The translations under genes were made by a program, and so were the position numbers. Shown piece by piece: positions 1 through 6,020 of a stretch of DNA of 11,814 bases. Positions within the stretch are counted from its first letter, which is position 1; every line of letters begins with the position of its first letter. The DNA comes from Alphaproteobacteria bacterium (GTDB taxonomy: Bacteria; Pseudomonadota; Alphaproteobacteria; BNTO01), in the NCBI GenBank assembly GCA_025996655.1, contig BNTO01000008.1, positions 1 through 11,814 on the forward strand, written 5' to 3'. Under the pieces are notes generated by a model, which searched no databases, had not been told where the DNA came from, and was given only the letters and a program-made list of their open reading frames with translations.

Positions 1-1
1 C

Positions 2-643
2 CGATTTTGGATGCATAACGGGCATTTGACGGTCGAAGGCCAGAAAATGTCTAAATCTCTTGAGAATTTTATAACAGTCCGTTCGCTATTGGCCCAAGTC
101 AACCCCGAAGTTATTCGTTTAGCTCTTTTGTCGGCGCATTATCGCCAACCTCTCCATTGGACGGACAAAGTTGTCGTCGCCACGCAGCAACTTTTGAATC
201 GGTGGTACAGAGCCCTTGCGACTTTCCCTTTGGACGAAGAAACTCCCGCGCGCTTTACCGATCTCTCTGAAGAGGCGCAAGCCTTCTTGGCACCGTTTCA
301 AAAAGCGCTTGAGGAGGATATGAATACGCCTTTGGCCATGCAACAACTTACAAAATTGGTTCAAGCCCTCGAGAAAAATCCGACAAAAACTTTGGCGGAA
401 GCTCTTGTTTGGGGCGGACACCAGCTGGGTGTTTTGTATCAGTCGGCAGAAACTTGGTTTCAAGGCGGAAGAACCCCAAACGACGAAGGTGACGCCACAA
501 TTCAAGAACAAATCGACGCCCGCAATAAAGCCCGCGCCGAAAAAGATTTCCTCCAAGCCGATTGCATCCGCGAAAATTTATTAAAACAAGGCATTGCCCT
601 TGAAGATTCTTCCGAGGGCACAACATGGCGGCGCCTATCATGA
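2..643 (+). CDS. cysS: Cysteinyl-tRNA synthetase, C-terminal part (5' end outside window)
   Basis: The enzyme charges tRNA-Cys with cysteine in the cytoplasm. It is a class I synthetase. The reading frame is already open at base 2, so the first 213 residues seen here are the end of a protein that is usually about 450-470 aa. The class I signature K-M-S-K-S is at residues 15-19 of the fragment, within QKMSKSLENF, and closes the catalytic core. It is followed by a helical anticodon-binding (DALR-type) region and then the C-terminal stretch typical of CysS, which ends in GIALEDSSEGTTWR. The N-terminal HIGH motif and zinc ligands are off the window. The stop is TGA, followed by an 89-base gap to smpB on the same strand. 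The family assignment is secure. No frameshift or stop interrupts the visible part. Confidence 0.96.
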   Translation, partial: RFWMHNGHLTVEGQKMSKSLENFITVRSLLAQVNPEVIRLALLSAHYRQPLHWTDKVVVATQQLLNRWYRALATFPLDEETPARFTDLSEEAQAFLAPFQKALEEDMNTPLAMQQLTKLVQALEKNPTKTLAEALVWGGHQLGVLYQSAETWFQGGRTPNDEGDATIQEQIDARNKARAEKDFLQADCIRENLLKQGIALEDSSEGTTWRRLS

Positions 644-659
644 GGCAAATTTTTTCTTT

Positions 660-689
660 TTCGCATAACGCCCTCTCTTTTGCTAGACT
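660..689 (+). promoter_or_regulatory. Weak candidate promoter for smpB
   Basis: In the cysS-smpB gap, TTCGCA (660-665) and TAGACT (684-689) are 18 bases apart and each match 4 of 6 positions of the sigma70 boxes. This could give smpB its own transcript. Read-through from cysS is equally possible. Confidence 0.22.
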
Positions 690-732
690 TACTTCTCGCG
701 GCATTTTCCGGAACGGGCTCTGAGGCGTTATC

Positions 733-1230
733 ATGGCTAAAAAAAAAGAATCCTCTTTTAAAACGGTGGCAGAAAATCGTAAAGCTTCGTTTAATTATTC
801 TCTTTTAGAATTTCTTGAGGCTGGCGTCGTTTTGACGGGATCTGAAGTCAAGTCGCTTCGGCAAAACCGCTGCAGTATTAGTGAGGCCTTTGTCGGTGAG
901 ATGTCGCATGGGGCGGATGCGGGCTCCCTTTTCCTCTTCAACGCCAACATCCCCATTTACGAGCTGGCCCGCCAGTTTAATCACGAACCCAAGCGCCCCC
1001 GCAAAATACTTTTGCACAAAAAAGAATCCAATAAGTGGCTCGGCGCTATTCGCAAAAAGGGCCTTACCATTGTTCCTTTGTCGCTGTTTTTTAATCCGAA
1101 GGGATTTATAAAAATAAAAATGGCTCTTGCACAGGGGAAAAACGTGGGGGACAAAAGAGAAACGCTCAAAGAGAGGGATTGGAACCGCGACAAAGCGCGC
1201 ATTCTTAAGAATTATAACGCTGGGAAGTGA
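733..1230 (+). CDS. smpB: SsrA-binding protein SmpB (tmRNA chaperone)
   Basis: SmpB binds tmRNA and brings it to stalled ribosomes, where it mimics the anticodon arm in the decoding site during trans-translation. The 165-residue length is normal for the family. Signatures in order are VAENRKASFNY (12-22), GVVLTGSEVKSLRQ (31-44), the basic NHEPKRPRKILLHKKE segment (84-98), and the C-terminal tail DKRETLKERDWNRDKARILK (140-159), the decoding-centre tail that is conserved in the family. The segment around residues 55-66 (GEMSHGADAGS) looks slightly longer than usual. The ATG at 733 has a GAGG Shine-Dalgarno at 722-725, seven bases upstream. No tmRNA gene is recognisable in the window, so its RNA partner must lie elsewhere. 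sspB at 6021 encodes the adaptor that recognises the tag SmpB/tmRNA adds. Confidence 0.97.
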   Translation: MAKKKESSFKTVAENRKASFNYSLLEFLEAGVVLTGSEVKSLRQNRCSISEAFVGEMSHGADAGSLFLFNANIPIYELARQFNHEPKRPRKILLHKKESNKWLGAIRKKGLTIVPLSLFFNPKGFIKIKMALAQGKNVGDKRETLKERDWNRDKARILKNYNAGK

Positions 1231-1307
1231 AGGGACTTACGCGTCGTTTTTAGAACATAAGTTTCTTCATTCCGGTGGCAAAAAACGATGACCTTGTGAC
1301 ATGGGGC

Positions 1308-2342
1308 CTACTTGTCTTCTTTGTCTTTTAACTGGGCTTGAAGAGTTTTTATCCTATTCTCTAGCGCGCTGTTTTCTTTCGCCAAAGCAACGTTCCTGTC
1401 CGATAACTCTTCGTAGCATTCCAACCAAACGGTGTTCTCTTCAATTAAGTCCCTTTGTTCGTGAAGCAAAAGGACATTTTCTATAGCCAAGGTATTTTTG
1501 CTCAAGTCTTTAATGCGTTGATGTAGTTCGCCACGTTCTTTTTCTAACCTTTGGGTTCGCTCTTTCCTCTCAAAATATTCGCTTTTAGATATTTGAATAC
1601 TACCTTTTCTCCACATTCCTTTGCCCCAATTCCAGAGAGGGACATGAGAGCCCTCATATAATTCCTCAGAAGCAGATTTTTTGTTCGCTGCTTCAGCACT
1701 CGAATGTCCATGTGTTGTCAATTTATTTCGCTTCTGCGCTCCTGGAATCTCGCCCAAAACTTCTTTCTGCGGAGGATCTCCCTCGTCTACACCTTCCGAA
1801 GTTTTGGCCATGTTTTTTAACTGGGCGCGAAGATCTTTAACGCGATTCGTTAACGCGCTGTTTTTTTGAACCAATTCTATGTTCTCGTCAACTAACTTGT
1901 CGTAGAACGCAATCCAAATTGTGCGCTCTTCAGCGTTCTCTTTGTTTTCATGAAACAACATGACGTTTTCGCAAGCCAACGCTTCTTGATTCAAGTCTTT
2001 AATGCGTTGATTCATTTCTCTACATTCTTCCTCTAATATTTCGACGCGCTCTTTCTGCAAAAAATAGGCGATTTTCGATATCTGGATGGTCTCGTCGCTG
2101 CTTGACCCGCTGCTCCCTTTCTCGCTAGGGTCAGGCGATCCCTCACAAAATTTTGCAGTGTCAGACTCTCTGAGCTTTTCTTCTAGGACAATTTCTTTCT
2201 CCGTTCCGTATGCTTCTTGCTTAAGTACAGATTTTGAAGATTCTCCCAGAGATTCCGTTTCGGTACTTCCAACTTTCTTGCTTGCGTTTCCACACGATAC
2301 CGTGCCCGCAAGAGCTATCAGAAAAATTCTTTTAAAACTCAT
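1308..2342 (-). CDS. Exported, probably lipid-anchored, protein with duplicated coiled-coil module; function unknown
   Basis: I do not recognise a known family for this 344-aa protein. Residues 1-17 form a Sec signal sequence: basic MSFKR, a hydrophobic core IFLIALAG, then TVSC. That is a plausible though imperfect lipobox with Cys17 as the lipid acceptor. A Ser/Glu-rich linker (about 18-85) follows. Two copies of a 93-residue heptad-rich module come next, at 86-178 and 249-341, aligned without gaps with 49 identical positions by my count. Each begins IQISK, contains QRIKDL and ENV-x-L-x-HE, and ends in NSAL-x-NR and AQLK. The linker between them (179-248) is polar, with a tryptophan patch WNWGKGMW at 237-244. 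The charged heptads predict parallel coiled coils, so an oligomeric envelope protein or secreted effector is possible, but function is unknown. The SD is weak (AAAGG, 3-4 bases before ATG). The first 13 codons closely resemble those of the minus-strand gene starting at 3989. Confidence 0.8.
   Translation of the reverse strand: MSFKRIFLIALAGTVSCGNASKKVGSTETESLGESSKSVLKQEAYGTEKEIVLEEKLRESDTAKFCEGSPDPSEKGSSGSSSDETIQISKIAYFLQKERVEILEEECREMNQRIKDLNQEALACENVMLFHENKENAEERTIWIAFYDKLVDENIELVQKNSALTNRVKDLRAQLKNMAKTSEGVDEGDPPQKEVLGEIPGAQKRNKLTTHGHSSAEAANKKSASEELYEGSHVPLWNWGKGMWRKGSIQISKSEYFERKERTQRLEKERGELHQRIKDLSKNTLAIENVLLLHEQRDLIEENTVWLECYEELSDRNVALAKENSALENRIKTLQAQLKDKEDK
1320..1598 (-). repeat. Coiled-coil module, copy 2 (residues 249-341)
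   Basis: This is the second copy of the internal 93-residue duplication in the 344-aa protein. It aligns to copy 1 with a constant offset of 163 residues and no gaps, sharing 49 of 93 residues. Landmarks are IQISK, KER, QRIKDL, ENTVW, NSALENR and AQLK. Confidence 0.85.
1809..2087 (-). repeat. Coiled-coil module, copy 1 (residues 86-178)
   Basis: This is the first copy of the duplicated module. The same landmarks occur at the same spacing as in copy 2: IQISK, KER, QRIKDL, ERTIW, NSALTNR, AQLK. Divergence to about half identity suggests an old duplication kept by selection rather than recent slippage. Confidence 0.85.
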
Positions 2343-2508
2343 AAGCCTTTAGTACTAATGCATGAATCCAGTAGTACCAATATAATAAAAACAAATTAAA
2401 AAATTATGAACATTTATGCTAAACCCATGTTGAATGTCGGCGTTTTCCATTCCTTGCAAGACATCTTTAAACCGCCTTCGTACGGTTTTGTGATTCTTCA
2501 GCCTTTCT

Positions 2509-2563
2509 AAAAAAAAGAGATTTCTGAGCGACGTGTATGTCGCCTCAACGTGGAAGAAATCTC
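2509..2563 (-). terminator. Rho-independent terminator, minus strand
   Basis: Read on the minus strand, GAGATTTCT pairs perfectly with AGAAATCTC (plus positions 2555-2563 and 2517-2525). Inside it lies a second stem, GAGGCGAC/GTCGCTC, with one bulged base and a 6-base loop. A run of eight T (plus A2509-2516) follows at once. It would stop transcripts coming from the 375-aa gene about 300 bases past its stop, and so separates the two coiled-coil genes into different transcripts. Confidence 0.75.
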
Positions 2564-2572
2564 CTCGATCCT
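2509..2572 (-). ncRNA. Candidate small RNA ending in the terminator
   Basis: A consensus -10 box TATAAT lies on the minus strand at 2584-2579. A weaker -35, TTGAGT (2609-2604), is separated from it by a long 19-base spacer. Initiation about 7 bases after the -10 would give an RNA of about 64 nt made mostly of the two-part hairpin and its U tract, which is the size and architecture of many bacterial small RNAs. It matches no RNA family I recognise. The alternative is simply a long 3' UTR with a chance TATAAT. Confidence 0.25.
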
Positions 2573-2578
2573 TGGAAC

Positions 2579-2609
2579 ATTATACCAAACGCCGCTCATA
2601 AGAACTCAA
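2579..2609 (-). promoter_or_regulatory. Candidate promoter upstream of the hairpin
   Basis: On the minus strand, TTGAGT and TATAAT are 19 bases apart. The -10 is a perfect match, the spacing is suboptimal, and the box sits just 16 bases before the terminator hairpin. It cannot easily serve the 344-aa gene because that terminator intervenes. Confidence 0.3.
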
Positions 2610-2861
2610 ACGATTTTTCGTGAACGGACCAGAATAGATCATTGCAGGATATCATCGGAGGCATCAGGAGCAGTTTGGCATAAGAGGCACGGGAGCTTCC
2701 GAGAAAATCAGGGAACACGCGCAAATAGCCTCGGGAAGAAGTCGGATCTTAATTGTAGATCACGTCTTCCTCGGTCTTTTCTTGGCGTAGCCTTGTACCT
2801 TAGGGTCGGTATTAAGGGTCCAGTCAAGGTCATAGGGTTTGCTTTATCTTGCGTGATACGT

Positions 2862-3989
2862 TCACTGTCTGAAACTCACGTAGTTTCCGAATTGCAGTAG
2901 TTTTTTAACGTCTGATACCGCTTGTGTGTTGCTGTGATACACCACAACCCAACCTGGCTCGAATCCGACTATAGGCGCGTCATCGTGGTGTTCTGTTGCG
3001 CTTTCAACGATAACCTTGTTCAGGATCTCGGGCAAAAAGAGTTCGGGCACCGCTTTTTCTTTTTCGTCTTCTTCGGCCGCCTTTTCGTCATCGGGATATG
3101 ACGGGGTTTGTTGTATCCATTTTTCTTTTTGTACGACTTCTAAAAGACCTTTGGCTTTTTCGACGGTCGCTGCGGTGCCCAGATATACTTGCGCGCCACA
3201 GTCAGCGAAACCAAGCATAGTGGTGGCGGCCCCTTCCCCGTTGGCGACGTTTGTAAGCAGCAATTTCAGTTCTTGAGGCAACGAGGACAATTTCATTGCG
3301 GTTGAGCCGCCCCTTCCTCGGGTTCCGCTTAGTTCTTTTAGGCTGACTTCCAGGGCGCTTTTCTGGGTTATTGTTTCGTTTAGGTTCTTCGTAAGTTTTT
3401 CAATTCGCGCCACCTGGTCCTGCGTTTGCTTCACCAAACGTTCCTTTTCCTCCCTGTTATCGTCGCGTTCCTTTCTCAAATTTTCATTTTTCGTTTTCAA
3501 AAGCTCATTTTCGCGTGTTTGTACGGTTAAATCTGTTTGCGTTTCGGATATACGAGTTTTCGAGTCGGCGTAATCTTTTTGAGAAGCTGCAAGTTGTGCG
3601 ATTAAAGCCTCGTTTTTGGCTGCGGAAGTGTTAAACCGTTCCTCTAATATTGCACTTTTCTGTTTGTATTCAGTTAATTCGGTCATCAAACGATTTCCCT
3701 CTTCCCTCAAGACTTCTAGCTTCTCGGCCACCGTGGTGTACTTCTCGTGCGCCGTGATTAACTTTCCAGCCTTATCTTCGTTGTCCTTCCGCAGTTTTTC
3801 TTTGTCTTCCTTTGCCTCGTTAAGTTGCCTTTCTAGTTCTTGGATCCTGGCCACCTTAGGCTCTCCCGTCACATTCGACGCTAGGGTACCACCACCGAGC
3901 TGTACGTCTGTGCTCCCAATGGCGCTGCTCATGAAAACGCAAGGGATAGAGCCCGCGAGAGCTACCAGCAAAGTTTTTTTCAAATTCAT
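2862..3989 (-). CDS. Exported long coiled-coil protein with C-terminal alpha/beta domain; function unknown
   Basis: This is a 375-aa protein of no family I can name. The frame is open upstream to 4232, but the start at 3989 is clearly right. It has a strong SD, AGGAG, five bases before ATG, and it begins a signal peptide (basic MNLKK, hydrophobic TLLVALAGSIPCVFM, likely cut after SSA at residues 21-23). Residues about 44-220 are almost wholly charged heptads (for example ARIQELERQLNEAKEDKEKL), a long continuous coiled coil. After a Gly/Arg hinge (222-229, GTRGRGGS) comes a compact domain of about 145 residues (231-375), split by an acidic low-complexity loop (299-312). Its two halves look alike: a beta strand then a helix, AQVYLGTAATVEKAKGLL (266-283) and WVVVYHSNTQAVSDVKKLL (347-365). 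The layout suits a periplasmic or secreted rod carrying a globular head. The signal peptide matches that of the neighbouring 344-aa protein, including a Cys at residue 17. Confidence 0.82.
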   Translation of the reverse strand: MNLKKTLLVALAGSIPCVFMSSAIGSTDVQLGGGTLASNVTGEPKVARIQELERQLNEAKEDKEKLRKDNEDKAGKLITAHEKYTTVAEKLEVLREEGNRLMTELTEYKQKSAILEERFNTSAAKNEALIAQLAASQKDYADSKTRISETQTDLTVQTRENELLKTKNENLRKERDDNREEKERLVKQTQDQVARIEKLTKNLNETITQKSALEVSLKELSGTRGRGGSTAMKLSSLPQELKLLLTNVANGEGAATTMLGFADCGAQVYLGTAATVEKAKGLLEVVQKEKWIQQTPSYPDDEKAAEEDEKEKAVPELFLPEILNKVIVESATEHHDDAPIVGFEPGWVVVYHSNTQAVSDVKKLLQFGNYVSFRQ

Positions 3990-4074
3990 AAAATCTCCTA
4001 TAAAGTAAAAAACACAAGCGCTATTCCAAGATAATCGATTTACGATACTTGAGACATGCGCCGAACACCCTTCA

Positions 4075-4103
4075 TGTGTAACAAGAGGGATCTCCCCTGT
4101 CAA
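4075..4103 (-). promoter_or_regulatory. Candidate promoter of the 375-aa coiled-coil gene
   Basis: On the minus strand a perfect -35 hexamer TTGACA (plus 4103-4098) is followed after 17 bases by TACACA (4080-4075), a poor -10. The start codon is about 85 bases further on. The spacer holds a small inverted repeat, GGGA-GA-TCCC. The rest of the 268-base gap to the tRNA gene holds no gene I can see. Confidence 0.35.
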
Positions 4104-4257
4104 GAAAATTGTTTCCAGCGCTCCAAACCAACCCGCCCCCAAGCACCTCTTCAACGCCGCCCCTAGACATAAAGCGACAAAAAAATAAAAGGGCGGCCTC
4201 TTTTTTGGTAAAAAGTGTTGCGTATCCGGCAATTTTTCCCTAACGTCAATACAAGGG

Positions 4258-4334
4258 GCGCTCGTAGCTCAATTGGATAGAGCGTCAGACTACGGATCTG
4301 AAGGTTAGGGGTTCGACTCCTCTCGAGCGCACCA
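4258..4334 (+). tRNA. tRNA-Arg, anticodon ACG
   Basis: A full cloverleaf can be drawn: acceptor stem GCGCTCG/CGAGCGC (perfect 7 bp), D arm GCTC/GAGC, and anticodon stem TCAGA/TCTGA. The loop is CTACGGA with anticodon ACG at 4292-4294. A 5-base variable loop and the T arm AGGGG-TTCGACT-CCTCT follow. Discriminator A and the CCA end are encoded. A34 would be converted to inosine so the tRNA can read CGU, CGC and CGA. It lies 47 bases before rho on the same strand and could share its transcript. Confidence 0.96.
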
Positions 4335-4381
4335 GGCTTTGTTTTTTGGCTTTTTCTCGCCATTCTCAATCTAAAGGAAAA

Positions 4382-5653
4382 ATGAATTTAAAAGAATTGA
4401 AGAGTTGTCCTCTTTCTGAGCTCATTTCTGTTTCGAAGCGCTATGACGTTGAAAATGCCGCCACCCTGCGCAAACAAGAACTTATTTATTCTATTTTAAA
4501 AAAACACGCCGAACGCGGGGAAACGATTTATTGCGAGGGCGTCATCGAAGTCCTTCAAGAGGGGTTCGGGTTTTTGCGATCGAAAGAGGCGAATTATTTG
4601 CCGGGACCGGATGATGTTTATGTCGCCCCGCATTGCGTCAAAAAATTCTGTCTGCGCACGGGGGATACGGTTGAGGGCGAAGTCAAGGCGCCGCGCGATA
4701 ATGAAAAATATTTTTCGCTTCTAAAAGTGACGAAAATTAATTTTGAGGAGGCCGACCGCTCTTTTCATCGCGTAAATTTTGACAACTTAACGCCGCTTTA
4801 TCCAACGAAAAAAATCCATTTAGAACTTGACGCCAGCCAGGCCTTTGGCGGCCAAAGCCGGGATCTTACCCCGCGCGTTATTGAGCTTGTTTCACCCCTT
4901 GGAAAGGGGCAGCGCGCCCTTATTGTGGCGCCGCCACGCACGGGAAAAACGGTTATGCTCCAGAATTTGGCGCATTCTATAGCGATAAATCACCCCGAAG
5001 TTTATCTCATGGTTTTGCTGATTGATGAGCGCCCTGAGGAAGTGACGGATATGGCACGTTCGGTAAAGGGCGAAGTGATTAGCTCGACTTTTGATGAGCC
5101 CGCGACGCGCCACGTGCAGGTTCTCGAAATGGCGCTGGAAAAGGCGAAACGCCTTGTGGAAAGTGGGCGCGATGTCGTTGTTTTGCTCGATTCCATTACG
5201 CGTTTAGCGCGCGCTTATAATACGGTTGTTCCGTCGTCTGGGAAAGTTTTGACGGGTGGCGTCGATGCGAACGCGCTTCAAAAGCCCAAGCGCTTTTTTG
5301 GGGCGGCGCGTAATATTGAAGAGGGTGGGTCTCTCACGATTATTGCAACCGCTCTTATCGAAACGGGATCGCGCATGGATGAAGTGATTTTTGAGGAGTT
5401 TAAGGGGACGGGGAATGCGGAGATTGTGCTCGACCGAAAGTTGTCGGACAAGCGCACATTTCCTGCTATTGATATCAGTAAATCGGGGACGCGCAAAGAG
5501 GAGTTGCTGGTGGACAAAGCCGATTTGTCGAAAATGTGGGTCCTCCGCCGCATTTTAAACCCCATGGGAACTACGGAGGCGATGGAGTTTTTGCTGGACA
5601 AAATCCGCCTCACAAAGTGCAACCAAGATTTCTTTCAGACTATGAATACGTAA
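4382..5653 (+). CDS. rho: Transcription termination factor Rho
   Basis: Rho is a hexameric RNA-dependent ATPase/helicase that releases RNA polymerase from untranslated transcripts. At 423 aa it is close to the usual 420. Residues 1-45 are the Rho-N helical domain ([15 protein letters not shown]). About 48-120 form the cold-shock-like RNA-binding fold with EGFGFLRS (60-67). The ATPase core follows: Walker A APPRTGKT (183-190), [14 protein letters not shown] (211-224), the Walker B strand VVVLLD (265-270) leading into [10 protein letters not shown], the Q-loop region [12 protein letters not shown] (288-299), the arginine-finger stretch [17 protein letters not shown] (329-345), and [17 protein letters not shown] at 4346 would extend the frame by 12 codons, but ATG 4382, preceded by AAAGGA at 4373-4378, starts exactly where Rho proteins start. 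Everything needed for activity looks intact. tRNA-Arg lies just upstream. Confidence 0.98.
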   Translation: MNLKELKSCPLSELISVSKRYDVENAATLRKQELIYSILKKHAERGETIYCEGVIEVLQEGFGFLRSKEANYLPGPDDVYVAPHCVKKFCLRTGDTVEGEVKAPRDNEKYFSLLKVTKINFEEADRSFHRVNFDNLTPLYPTKKIHLELDASQAFGGQSRDLTPRVIELVSPLGKGQRALIVAPPRTGKTVMLQNLAHSIAINHPEVYLMVLLIDERPEEVTDMARSVKGEVISSTFDEPATRHVQVLEMALEKAKRLVESGRDVVVLLDSITRLARAYNTVVPSSGKVLTGGVDANALQKPKRFFGAARNIEEGGSLTIIATALIETGSRMDEVIFEEFKGTGNAEIVLDRKLSDKRTFPAIDISKSGTRKEELLVDKADLSKMWVLRRILNPMGTTEAMEFLLDKIRLTKCNQDFFQTMNT

Positions 5654-5670
5654 GGCGGGTCTATTCCAAA

Positions 5671-5708
5671 AAACTCGCTTTGCTCAGGTGCGTTGCGGGT
5701 TTGTTTTT
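5671..5708 (+). terminator. Rho-independent terminator after rho
   Basis: AAACTCGC (5671-5678) pairs with GCGGGTTT (5695-5702) through eight positions with one G-T wobble and a 16-base loop, followed by GTTTTT. It starts 18 bases after the rho stop codon. It also overlaps the end of the lgt relic on the other strand. Confidence 0.5.
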
Positions 5709-5945
5709 ATAGGTTTGACTCTACTCTTAAAACTTCTAAAAAGAGCCAAGCCGCCGGCAAGAACCATGGGAACGCAAAGGATTTGCCCGACGGTGAAGCC
5801 GGCGTAATGCGGAGATTCTTTCCAAAAATCAATTAAAAAGCGCCAAAAGGCATAACTACACACAAAAATGACGGCTAAGCTTCCTGGTTTTTTCTGAAAA
5901 GAAGGAAACTCTCCACAGTCCTTCCAGCATATGAAGACAGGTTCT
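5684..5945 (-). pseudogene. lgt: Remnant of lgt (prolipoprotein diacylglyceryl transferase), C-terminal end only
   Basis: Lgt transfers diacylglycerol to the lipobox cysteine of prolipoproteins in the inner membrane and is normally about 260-290 aa. The minus-strand frame ending at 5684 carries the C-terminal end of the family over plus 5729-5893: KKPGSL, a membrane segment AVIFVCSYAFWRFLIDFW (cf. the family's GYG-x-FR-x-x-x-EF-x-R), then TVGQILCVPMVLAGGLALF (cf. GQ-x-L-x-x-PM). Just before KKPGSL the expected HPSQLYE...LEG...LF stretch appears only when reading hops between frames around 5894-5945. That means small indels. The remaining catalytic two-thirds is absent, and its place is taken by the sspB 5' region. 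The open frame can be pushed to ATG 6028, but the added part has no Lgt likeness. I call it a decayed fragment, not a short functional gene. Confidence 0.65.
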
Positions 5946-5951
5946 TCCACA

Positions 5952-5995
5952 TTTTCCACAAACAGCTGGAAAAATCTTTCCTTTTGTAAGATAAT
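5952..5995 (+). promoter_or_regulatory. Candidate promoter and operator-like inverted repeat for sspB-pgk-proS
   Basis: TGGAAA (5967-5972, 4 of 6) and GATAAT (5990-5995, 5 of 6) are 17 bases apart and 26 bases before the sspB start. A perfect 7-bp inverted repeat TTTTCCA (5952-5958) / TGGAAAA (5967-5973) with an 8-base spacer covers the putative -35. It could be an operator, or just a leftover of the lgt relic it lies beside. Confidence 0.35.
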
Positions 5996-6020
5996 GAAGC
6001 CATACATAAGAAAGAGCCCG

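Larger units (their letters stand above)
2343..2861. other. 519-base intergenic region between the two minus-strand coiled-coil genes
   Basis: No convincing gene is present. From the 344-aa gene outward it holds an inverted repeat TAGTACTA/TAGTACC (2350-2357 and 2372-2378) in that gene's leader and an AT-rich stretch (2380-2420). A 6-bp hairpin AAACCG/CGGTTT follows (2469-2474 and 2483-2488), then a strong minus-strand intrinsic terminator (2509-2563), then a TATAAT box on the minus strand (2579-2584). About 250 bases with no coding signal I trust follow. They probably form the 3' untranslated end of the 375-aa gene, or worn-out sequence. A 116-codon plus-strand frame here looks like chance. 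Confidence 0.6.

Noticed and set aside
1244..1288. 8-bp inverted repeat TCGTTTTT/AAAAACGA downstream of smpB
   Set aside because: The loop is 29 bases, the stem is A/T-rich and no U tract follows, so it is not a credible terminator for smpB or for the minus-strand gene ending at 1308.
2550..2900. 116-codon plus-strand ORF in the gap between the coiled-coil genes
   Set aside because: It starts inside the terminator hairpin, runs into the 3' end of the opposite-strand gene, has no Shine-Dalgarno sequence and no domain I recognise. I considered a transposase remnant but saw no motif or terminal repeats.
3990..4232. N-terminal extension of the 375-aa protein back to 4232
   Set aside because: The extension has no signal-peptide logic, whereas ATG 3989 has AGGAG at five bases and begins a clear signal sequence shared with the neighbouring gene.
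4163..4369. Minus-strand ORF through the tRNA gene
   Set aside because: It is the common spurious frame antisense to tRNA-Arg. The cloverleaf explains the sequence.
5931..6020. 30-residue N-terminal extension of SspB
   Set aside because: The SspB family likeness begins after ATG 6021. The upstream part coincides with the lgt relic and the candidate promoter.
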